The notes under the pieces: generated by a model
Database searches by the model: none
Told to the model about the DNA's origin: nothing
Seen by the model: the letters and a program-made list of their open reading frames with translations, nothing else
Source: Oleiphilaceae bacterium
GTDB lineage: Bacteria; Pseudomonadota; Gammaproteobacteria; Pseudomonadales; Oleiphilaceae
NCBI GenBank assembly: GCA_022447365.1
Contig: JAKVBL010000008.1
Coordinates: 1-64,000, forward strand
Direction of reading: 5' to 3'
DNA: 64,000 bases
Translations under genes and position numbers: made by a program
Shown: one piece after another, positions 55,566 to 62,430 of the stretch
Layout of the letters: each line of letters begins with the position of its first letter
Numbering within the stretch: the first letter of the stretch is position 1

Positions 55566-57272
55566 TTATTCCTTCGTTACTCGCTGTACTTCTTCGAGAC
55601 TGGTTACACCTTCAATTGCTTTTAATAGCGCTGACTTACGGAGGTCGTTAAAACCTTCCTCTTCGGCAGCTTTGGCAATGGTTAGGGAGTCTGCTTCTGA
55701 CATAATTAACTGCGAAATCTTAGGGGTGATTTTCACAACTTCGTAAATGCCTACTCTTCCTTTATAGCCGTTATTACACTTGTCGCAGCCTTTAGGTTGG
55801 TAGATTGTGATGCCTTCATCAATTTGCGCTTCAGTAAAGCCCTCTTCAAGTAGCGTTTCGCGAGGCACATCCAATGGCTCTTTGCAATTACTACATAAGC
55901 GTCGTGCTAATCGTTGAGCGATGATCAAAGACACCGACGTAGCGATGTTGAACGCTGGCACTCCCATATTTAACATACGGGTCAGAGTTTCCGATGCGCT
56001 ATTGGTGTGTAGCGTCGACATGACCATGTGGCCCGTCTGTGCCGCTTTAATCGCGATAGAGGCTGTCTCAAGATCACGAATCTCACCAACCATTACGATG
56101 TCCGGGTCTTGACGCAAGAATGAGCGTAAGGCTTCAGAGAAGTTAAGGCCTACTTTGGTGTTTACGTTAACTTGGTTAATACCTTCTAGGTTAATCTCTA
56201 CAGGATCTTCCGCCGTTGAGATGTTTCTTTCAGGGGTATTCAGAATATTAAGACCGGTGTATAGCGAAACCGTCTTACCTGATCCCGTAGGACCGGTTAC
56301 AAGGATCATGCCTTGTGGTTGGTGCAAGGCTTCCATATACATGTCTTTTTGCACGTCCTCATAACCGAGTGCGTCGATCCCCATTTTTGCTGAGCTAGGG
56401 TCAAGAATACGGAGTACGATTTTTTCGCCCCATAGAGTTGGGAGCGTATTGACACGGAAGTCGATTGCTTTGGTTTTGCTCAACTTCATTTTAATACGAC
56501 CATCTTGCGGGATACGTCTTTCAGAAATGTCCATTTGCGACATAACTTTTAAACGTGCTGCTATTTTTGGTGCAAGCTTAATCGATGGGCGAGATACTTC
56601 GTGCAAAATGCCATCTGTACGATAACGCACTCGGTATGATTTTTCGTATGGCTCAAAGTGTAAGTCAGAGGAACCTTTTTTAATCGCATCAAGCAGCATT
56701 TTATTTACATACTTAACGATAGGGGCGTCGTCTGTATCTGCGGATGTGTTATCTTCTTCATGCTCTTGGCCTTCGTCTAAATCAATATCGAGATCTTCAT
56801 CATCAAGATCTCCCATGGAGTCGTCTTGCGATTCAAGATAGCTGTCGATAGCAGAAGTTAGCTTGTCGTCTTCGACTAGCACTGAATCAATACTCATCCC
56901 GGTATGGAATTTAATCTCATCGACAGCGTTTACATTGGTTGGGTCTGAAACGGCTATAAAGAGTCGATTGCCGCGCACATATAAAGGAAGTGCGCGATGT
57001 TTGCGAATAAGTTTTTCGTCAACAAGCTTCTCTGGAAATGATTCTTTTAGAAATGCTCCAAGGTCCAGAACTGGAACACCAAATTCTTCTGCAGCCGAAA
57101 ACGCAATGGCTTTAGAGTTTGCTAAGTTCTCTGATACGAGATGCGTGATCAGCGGGATGTTATTTTCGATCGCATGCGTTTGTGCCTTTAACGCGGTGTC
57201 TTCATCAATAATTTGATCAAGAACGAACTTGCGGGCGAGTCCAGTTAAATTTGTTGGGGCATTGCTTGCCAT
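55566..57272 (-). CDS. pilB: Type IV pilus assembly ATPase PilB
   Basis: This 568-residue hexameric ATPase powers pilus extension. Walker A is GPTGSGKTVSLYTGL; the Walker B/Asp-box and His-box segments lie in the IVMVGEIRDLETASIAIKAA and HMVMSTLHTNSA parts. A four-cysteine zinc site (CSNCKEPLDV and CDKCNNGYKGRVG) is intact, and an N-terminal MshEN/T2SSE domain (PEKLVDEKLIRKHRALPL) is present. First gene of pilB-pilC-pilD, divergent from pilA. Confidence 0.98.
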   Translation of the reverse strand: MASNAPTNLTGLARKFVLDQIIDEDTALKAQTHAIENNIPLITHLVSENLANSKAIAFSAAEEFGVPVLDLGAFLKESFPEKLVDEKLIRKHRALPLYVRGNRLFIAVSDPTNVNAVDEIKFHTGMSIDSVLVEDDKLTSAIDSYLESQDDSMGDLDDEDLDIDLDEGQEHEEDNTSADTDDAPIVKYVNKMLLDAIKKGSSDLHFEPYEKSYRVRYRTDGILHEVSRPSIKLAPKIAARLKVMSQMDISERRIPQDGRIKMKLSKTKAIDFRVNTLPTLWGEKIVLRILDPSSAKMGIDALGYEDVQKDMYMEALHQPQGMILVTGPTGSGKTVSLYTGLNILNTPERNISTAEDPVEINLEGINQVNVNTKVGLNFSEALRSFLRQDPDIVMVGEIRDLETASIAIKAAQTGHMVMSTLHTNSASETLTRMLNMGVPAFNIATSVSLIIAQRLARRLCSNCKEPLDVPRETLLEEGFTEAQIDEGITIYQPKGCDKCNNGYKGRVGIYEVVKITPKISQLIMSEADSLTIAKAAEEEGFNDLRKSALLKAIEGVTSLEEVQRVTKE

Positions 57273-57506
57273 AGTGTTCTCTTACTTGATAGGTGTTTCT
57301 AACTCAATAAGCAGGTTTAAATGCGCGTATTTATTATTAGCTTACGTGCGTTTATTCATCTGCTGTTTAAAAATTGTAGAGCAAGTTTCGGTTTTTAAAA
57401 AAGATTCTATCTAGTACGGAGCATAATGTGGCGTTAAAGCTAGTTTAGGTGTTTGTTGGTTTGTTACGCGAGTTCGATGTGAAAGGGCTAAATCTATATT
57501 TGCTAG

Positions 57507-57544
57507 TGTCATGTCCGTGTAAGAAGTGACAAATTGCGTCACTT
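57507..57544 (+). promoter_or_regulatory. Candidate PilR site upstream of pilA
   Basis: Two TGTC repeats (57507-57510, 57512-57515) and TGT lie just before an inverted repeat AAGTGAC (57524-57530) / GTCACTT (57538-57544). TGTC-type motifs are reported as PilR targets upstream of Pseudomonas pilA. They sit about 110-145 bp before the sigma-54 promoter, the distance expected for an enhancer. The rest of the 535-bp pilB-pilA gap holds no gene. Confidence 0.4.
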
Positions 57545-57651
57545 AGTGCTAACGGAAATAGTCTGTTCTGGTTTTTTGCTGCTGCAAGTCATTTCTCTTT
57601 AATATCTTTAAGTCATTGATTTTTCTAAAATATAAAATTTTTTCTTGCGAT

Positions 57652-57667
57652 TGGCACGGGTGCTGCT
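57652..57667 (+). promoter_or_regulatory. Sigma-54 promoter of pilA
   Basis: TGGCACGGGTGCTGCT matches the -24/-12 consensus TGGCAC-N5-TTGCW, with one mismatch in the -12 box. Transcription should start near 57678, about 130 bp before the pilA start. RpoN-PilR control of pilin is established in Pseudomonas. Confidence 0.8.
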
Positions 57668-57807
57668 AACGTTAGTATTAGACGCGCTTGATGACTGCTT
57701 TGAGAACTTTTTTGCAGTTTGAAAGGAAAGGTCTCAAAGCGGTCAATAACGCCCAAGCGGCTAAGAAAAAAATTATTATTCGCTCACAGAGCAATTGGAG
57801 ATTGATA

Positions 57808-58233
57808 ATGAAAGCAATGCAAACAGCACAGAAAGGTTTTACTCTTATTGAATTGATGATCGTTGTGGCGATTATCGGTATTTTGGCAGCGGTAGCAATT
57901 CCTGCTTACTCTAATTATCAGGCTCAGTCTAAGCTGACTGCAGCATTAGCAGAAATTTCTGGATTGAAGACAGGCGTTGAAGTGAGTCTTAATAATGGTG
58001 ACAACCCGTCTGCCACATTGGCTGCTACTGCTAATTGTACTGGTACTGTGATTGAGTATACCGATGCTTCATCTGATACAACTATTACCTGTACTGTAGA
58101 TAACGCTCCAACTCAAATCGCTAACGCTGAAATGGCATGGACTCGCAGCCCTACAGGTTCTTGGTCATGTGCTACGACAGGAATTGTTGCAGCGAATAAA
58201 GATCTGGCTCCGAAAAGCTGCCCTCAGTCATAA
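57808..58233 (+). CDS. pilA: Type IV major pilin PilA
   Basis: This 141-residue prepilin has the leader [10 protein letters not shown], cut by PilD before [20 protein letters not shown]. Glu5 of the mature chain is present. Two cysteine pairs (NCTGT with ITCTV; SWSCATT with KSCPQS) probably form disulfides, the last closing the D-region. The protein ends in Ser, a feature of Pseudomonas group I pilins glycosylated at the C-terminal serine. ATG 57808 has GGAG upstream and fits the processing site. A sigma-54 promoter precedes it and a strong terminator follows; the next gene encodes a TfpO/Wzy-like protein. Confidence 0.96.
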   Translation: MKAMQTAQKGFTLIELMIVVAIIGILAAVAIPAYSNYQAQSKLTAALAEISGLKTGVEVSLNNGDNPSATLAATANCTGTVIEYTDASSDTTITCTVDNAPTQIANAEMAWTRSPTGSWSCATTGIVAANKDLAPKSCPQS

Positions 58234-58250
58234 AGACTGGCATACTTAGG

Positions 58251-58282
58251 CCAAAAAACGCTCCTTAGGGGGCGTTTTTTGG
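58251..58282 (+). terminator. Intrinsic terminator after pilA
   Basis: CCAAAAAACGC-TCC (58251-58264) pairs fully with GG-GGCGTTTTTTGG (58269-58282), leaving a TTAG loop. The T-rich 3' arm follows a GC-rich base, a strong terminator 17 bp after the pilA stop. Confidence 0.9.
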
Positions 58283-58663
58283 TCTAGTTAAATTAACTTA
58301 AATGACTAATCTATGGTTTTTTGTTTGTTCAGGTGTTTGTTGTTCCATTAATAACGATGGTAATGAAAGTTGCTTTTTCACCCTTAACTTACGGGTTGAC
58401 TTAGCCTAAATGTGATAATGACCTTCTTTGTTCTTAACTTCATAAGGTTATTCCTGCTAACCTGTTTACCACTAATTCAATGGCTCATCTTTTCGATGCG
58501 ATAGTGTAAGGGGGGTATTTTATGTGTGATCTCCTTGCCTCCCTCTCTATTCTCTATAGTAAGGAAATTGTGGGAGTATTGTGTGAAACATTAAATTTGG
58601 ACACGTATTGATTCAAGATTACGGATCAAAATTGTTATTTTGCAAAAAGGCTAACCTAGTATC
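58283..58663. other. Gene-free region between pilA and tfpO-like gene
   Basis: No gene is visible in these 381 bp. A short inverted repeat AGGTTA/TAACCT (58445-58463) and A+T-rich stretches suggest a promoter for the downstream glycosyltransferase gene, but no clear -35/-10 pair was found. The pilA terminator implies the next gene is separately transcribed. Confidence 0.5.
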
Positions 58664-60040
58664 GTGAATAACAATCCAACTTCTTATATTGTTCCGATTG
58701 CCTTAATTCTATTTTTTTTTATAGCGCTGCTTCCGTTTGTTCCAGTATTGGCATGGGGTTCTTATAATCATCAACGCGTAGTCCAGATTGGTCTGTTGTC
58801 TTGTAGTTTTTTGTTAGTTTGTTTAAAGCATGCCAAGATAAATCAAAGGTACTCTTCTGCCATCTATTTTAACGCTCTAGCAAGTACATTTATTGTTTTT
58901 GGGGCTGTGTCTTCTCTTCTCTCAAGCGACCGAGCGTTTTCACTCCTTCTTCTTTATCATTACATTCTTTTGTTCGGGATGTTTATCGTTGCACAGGATA
59001 TCACTAGTAATAAATCTATTTGGTCCGTTTTGCTTGCATTTAACATTGCATTTATGGCGATTACATTGGTTAGCACATTGAATCTAGCCTTTACTTTTAT
59101 TGATGGGAATAAGTTATCTCCGTTCCTTATTTATGATGGTTTCATAAGTATTCGGTTCTTTAATCAAGTACAAGCTTTTGTTCTGCCTTTACTAGTGTGT
59201 TGTTTATCTTTCGAAAAGTATCGGCGAGTTTTTGCAGGCTTTCTTTTTTTAAATTGCTTGCTGATGTTTATTGGTTATGGGCGTGGAATAGTATTAACTT
59301 ATTTGGTTTTCCTATTTTTGTTTGCCTTTTTAAACACCAATATGCGACGCGAAACTAAATTAGCGACGTGTATTCTTGCTTTAGCTTACGTTGCATATTT
59401 AGGACTTAGTTATTTAGCAGCGGAACATAGTTATAAAGAAAACGTGGGTCACTTACTTCGAGTTAGCAACTATGGACGGCTTGAAGGATGGTCGGATCTG
59501 TTGCTTGATCTACAGTCTCATCATTTTATATATGGTGAGGGATTGGGAATGTATCGGAATGATTGGGGCAGCGGGAATCTCAGTCATCCACACAATAGTA
59601 TCCTGCAGATTTTGTATGAATGGGGAGCAGTTGCGTTGTGCTTACTTTTAGCGATGAAGATGATTACGTTAAAATATGTTGTTAAATATCTACGGCAAGC
59701 TCCTTCTGACATAACTGTATGGACAATTGCTTCAATGTGGGGTTGTGGCCTTGGTTATTCGATGTTTTCGGGAGTGATTGTTATGCCTATACCTCAGACA
59801 CTTATTTTTTTGGTTTGGGGGCTCCTAGTTGGGCGGGTGGTACCACGGAGAATTAGATTAGTCCGGTTTAATCAGGTCGTTTTTAATATCCGGTGTTTAT
59901 TGATCGTGGCTTTAATTGTTGGTTTTTATTTTTATTTATCCGGTACGGTTAAACTTTCTAGTTTGATTGATGTAGAAACGGTATACGGAATCGGTCCGCG
60001 CTTTTGGGAACAGGGAGTTCGTTTCACTGATTTTGACTAG
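58664..60040 (+). CDS. Wzy/TfpO-like membrane glycosyltransferase
   Basis: This 458-residue inner-membrane protein has about ten to twelve hydrophobic helices and the O-antigen-ligase (Wzy_C) loop SHPHNSILQILYEWGAVAL with its conserved His and Asn pair. The periplasmic loop before it contains SNYGRLEGWSDLLLD and Arg-rich segments. Family members polymerise O-antigen, ligate it to LPS, or transfer a sugar to pilin. The gene follows pilA, and PilA ends in Ser, as in the P. aeruginosa TfpO (PilO)-pilin pair, so pilin O-glycosylation is the favoured role. This is inference; O-antigen ligase is the alternative. GTG 58664 start. Confidence 0.7.
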   Translation: MNNNPTSYIVPIALILFFFIALLPFVPVLAWGSYNHQRVVQIGLLSCSFLLVCLKHAKINQRYSSAIYFNALASTFIVFGAVSSLLSSDRAFSLLLLYHYILLFGMFIVAQDITSNKSIWSVLLAFNIAFMAITLVSTLNLAFTFIDGNKLSPFLIYDGFISIRFFNQVQAFVLPLLVCCLSFEKYRRVFAGFLFLNCLLMFIGYGRGIVLTYLVFLFLFAFLNTNMRRETKLATCILALAYVAYLGLSYLAAEHSYKENVGHLLRVSNYGRLEGWSDLLLDLQSHHFIYGEGLGMYRNDWGSGNLSHPHNSILQILYEWGAVALCLLLAMKMITLKYVVKYLRQAPSDITVWTIASMWGCGLGYSMFSGVIVMPIPQTLIFLVWGLLVGRVVPRRIRLVRFNQVVFNIRCLLIVALIVGFYFYLSGTVKLSSLIDVETVYGIGPRFWEQGVRFTDFD

Positions 60041-60070
60041 TACGGTTGTTAGGGCTGGATATTCAAAACA

Positions 60071-60099
60071 TGGGGCAGATCTTGCGCAATCTGACCCCA
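60071..60099 (-). terminator. Hairpin after comEA-like gene
   Basis: TGGGGCAGAT (60071-60080) pairs with ATCTG-A-CCCCA (60089-60099), one bulged A, loop CTTGCGCA. On the minus strand it follows the comEA-like gene and is followed by TGTTTTG. The GGGGTCAGATTGCG-type sequence also resembles repeated REP-like hairpins found after genes in marine gammaproteobacteria, so it may be dispersed in this genome. Confidence 0.6.
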
Positions 60100-60115
60100 A
60101 AAAGGCCCATTGATA

Positions 60116-60433
60116 TTACTTAGCTACGATCAAGTGCTTGTTCTTTTCTAATATACTTTTGCCAATTCCTTTTACTTCCTTAAGTTCCTCGACGTCGTGA
60201 AATGGGCCGTAGCTTTTTCTGTATTGAATAATCGCTTCAGCTTTTTTCAGTCCGATTCCTTTTAAATTACTCGCAATCGTTTGTGCGTCTGCTTCGTTGA
60301 TATTGACTGGATTTTGAACGGAGGTTTCTGAGGCTTGGTTTGCTTCTTGTGCATAAGCAACCGAGCTGTGTAAAAGCACAACGGCTAAAAGGCTGGCTAA
60401 GACAAGTGAAATAAAGGTTTTGATTTTAAACAT
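60116..60433 (-). CDS. ComEA-like helix-hairpin-helix protein
   Basis: A 105-residue exported DNA-binding protein. A signal peptide (SLVLASLLAVVLLHSSVAYA) is followed by a short acidic linker and two helix-hairpin-helix units (VNINEADAQTIASNLKGIGL and VEELKEVKGIGKSILEKNKHLI). ComEA-type proteins bind incoming DNA in the periplasm and pull it inward in natural transformation powered by type IV pili. Its closeness to the pilus genes suits that role. A 16-bp palindrome lies 34 bp upstream of its start. Confidence 0.88.
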   Translation of the reverse strand: MFKIKTFISLVLASLLAVVLLHSSVAYAQEANQASETSVQNPVNINEADAQTIASNLKGIGLKKAEAIIQYRKSYGPFHDVEELKEVKGIGKSILEKNKHLIVAK

Positions 60434-60466
60434 AACTGCTCCTTGTTAAGTGCCACATGGAGCGCT

Positions 60467-60482
60467 TTTACCGATCGGTAAA
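60467..60482. promoter_or_regulatory. Perfect 16-bp palindrome upstream of comEA-like gene
   Basis: TTTACCGATCGGTAAA is an exact inverted repeat without spacer, the form of an operator for a TetR-type dimeric repressor. It is 34 bp before the start of the comEA-like gene, a place where binding would block transcription. No regulator gene lies next to it. Confidence 0.5.
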
Positions 60483-60628
60483 GAGTTGAGTAGAATCCGT
60501 CTACGTATGTGGTCGCATCCATGCGCGATAGAGTTTATTAAATGCACTGATGATTTGTAAATCGAAATCTTTGGTGTTCGGCTAATTTACGAAGTCCACA
60601 AGATCGTGTGTTATGAAATACTAGTGTA

Positions 60629-60850
60629 TCAATAATGCGGAGGTGGTGGTTCTGGGGCGTTGTCTTCATTGCCCGATTTCATTTCGTTTAGGCTCTGTTT
60701 GAGCACTTTATTTGCGGTCCATAAATCTTGAATATCGCGGCTTTGCTTTGTGACAATCTGATTTAGTGTGTCTATCGTATCGTCCTGAAATGCAAGCTTC
60801 ATCTCGAGCTCCTCGAGTTTATGCGTTAGCTGTTCTAAAGAAAGTGACAT
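60629..60850 (-). CDS. slyX: SlyX family protein
   Basis: A 73-residue coiled-coil protein. The heptad pattern LEQLTHKLEELEMKLAFQDDT and IDTLNQIVTKQSRDIQDLW, followed by a disordered Pro-rich end (APEPPPPHY), is exactly SlyX. Function unknown; often near slyD in enterics. Solitary here. Confidence 0.92.
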   Translation of the reverse strand: MSLSLEQLTHKLEELEMKLAFQDDTIDTLNQIVTKQSRDIQDLWTANKVLKQSLNEMKSGNEDNAPEPPPPHY

Positions 60851-60895
60851 ATCCGCTTCTGTGCTAGTAAATGAATGCGCGCAGTATATGGCTTA

Positions 60896-61072
60896 TCACT
60901 TTGATTTTGAATCGGTATCGCTCGCGACTATAGGTGGTTTTGGGGCGTGTTGCTGAGCAATGTAGGTGTACGATAACAATATTGAGAAAGCGATGACGCC
61001 ATATATGAAACGCCTTAACTTCGTAGTTTGTTTTCGATTATTTTGATGCGAGTGGGATGGAATCTTTTTCAT
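60896..61072 (-). CDS. Small single-pass membrane protein
   Basis: A 58-residue frame from ATG 61072 has a basic N-terminus (MKKIPSHSHQNNRKQTTKLRR), a hydrophobic segment (FIYGVIAFSILLSYTYIA) and a short polar tail. A longer start at 61105 is possible. No family is recognised, and it overlaps nothing coding with better evidence. Coding status is moderate; a small inner-membrane protein is the simplest reading. Confidence 0.45.
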   Translation of the reverse strand: MKKIPSHSHQNNRKQTTKLRRFIYGVIAFSILLSYTYIAQQHAPKPPIVASDTDSKSK

Positions 61073-61278
61073 TATCCGCTGTCTGTTTATTGTTGTTGTG
61101 TGCATTCGCCGCAGATTTGTACTCGGAGTGGAAGCAAATCACGACCAAACAGCTGCATCGTTTTAAACCGTGGCCAAATCTTAAGCGAAGATTAAGTTGT
61201 ACGTCTATCGTATTTTTCTTAGTTTGATTTTTCATTTAGCCCGAGCTCGTCAGCTTGAGCGTGTTTGTTGGAGAATAA

Positions 61279-62430
61279 ATGAAACAGGTTACCGTCATTC
61301 TCGGCATTATCGCCCTCACATTTATGTTGATTTTTTGGTTTGGTCTATCCAAACCTGAGGCAACACGCGGTTCGGTTGTGCAGTCTCGTGCATTGACCGT
61401 ATCGGTTGAAAAGCTTGAGCTAAAAGACCACCAAGTGCAGCTTCGTTCTTTTGGCCTTATTGAGCCTGAGTTTGATTATAAGATTCATGCCCTTGTCGCG
61501 GGGCATGTCGTGACCAAGAATCTGCGCTTCAAAAACGGCGAGCGGGTTCGTGCAGACGATGTATTACTTGAGATTGATGACGTTAGTTTCGTGAGTTCAG
61601 TGGCTCAAGCTCAGGCTGAACTCTCGGCGTCGAAGCTTAACCTAGAAGACGAAAAAGCCCGAGCGCAACAAGCGCTGACAGATTGGAATAAACGTAATCC
61701 AAATCAAAAAGCGCAAGATTACGTGTTGCGTATCCCACACGTTAAAGCCGCTGAATCACGTTTGAGTGCAGCAAAGGTTGCGCTTCATACGGCTAAGTTA
61801 AATCTTGAGCGCACGAAGGTGCGTGCAGGCTTTGATGGTTTGATACGAAATGCGAACGTTAGGCAAGGTGAGGTGGTCTCTACTAACACTTTGCTCGGTG
61901 AAGGTTTTAGTACGAATGCAGGTATCGTAAAGCTACCAGTGAACGCAAATGAGTTGAATGTACTAGCCGCTGAAGGAAGCCTAGGTGAGGTCTTGTCCAT
62001 TGTTGTTGAAAACACTTTGTTATCAAGTTCAGATCAGAGCAAAGTTCTTTGGCCTGCGACATTCCTAAGATTAGAGGCCGGCGTTGATACGCAAACTCAG
62101 CAGGTTACGCTCGTCGCTAGAGTAGACTCTCCCTTTGATCAAGCTCAAGAGCGCCTAGCATTGCTCCCTGATCAGTATGTGTCTGCGACAATTACAGGCC
62201 AGGTACTGCGCGACGTTATCGTCGTTCCCAATTCACTTATATATCAAAATGAATATGTGTACCTAGCAACAGGCGATTCATTAGATCAGCTTGAGCGCCG
62301 CACGGTGAAGGTTATTCATCAAGACGATACGTATTCAGTGATCGGAGAGGGACTTAAAGCAGGTGACATGTTAATCACTACTGCATTGGGTCAACTTTCA
62401 TCTGGTACGTTGATAAAGGTTGCTGAATGA
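61279..62430 (+). CDS. RND efflux periplasmic adaptor
   Basis: This 383-residue membrane-fusion protein has an N-terminal membrane anchor (VTVILGIIALTFMLIFWFGL), a lipoyl-like domain (IHALVAGHVVTKNLRFKNGERV), an alpha-hairpin rich in Ala, Lys and Glu (AQAQAELSASKLNLEDEKAR), and beta-barrel parts (LPVNANELNVLAAEG). It links an inner-membrane RND pump to an outer-membrane channel. The stop overlaps the pump start (ATGA), so the two are co-translated. No regulator is in view. Substrate unknown. Confidence 0.92.
   Translation: MKQVTVILGIIALTFMLIFWFGLSKPEATRGSVVQSRALTVSVEKLELKDHQVQLRSFGLIEPEFDYKIHALVAGHVVTKNLRFKNGERVRADDVLLEIDDVSFVSSVAQAQAELSASKLNLEDEKARAQQALTDWNKRNPNQKAQDYVLRIPHVKAAESRLSAAKVALHTAKLNLERTKVRAGFDGLIRNANVRQGEVVSTNTLLGEGFSTNAGIVKLPVNANELNVLAAEGSLGEVLSIVVENTLLSSSDQSKVLWPATFLRLEAGVDTQTQQVTLVARVDSPFDQAQERLALLPDQYVSATITGQVLRDVIVVPNSLIYQNEYVYLATGDSLDQLERRTVKVIHQDDTYSVIGEGLKAGDMLITTALGQLSSGTLIKVAE

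Noticed and set aside
61038-61235. 65-residue minus-strand frame upstream of the RND genes
   Set aside because: It overlaps a better small membrane-protein frame, has no clear ribosome site and shows no recognisable features.
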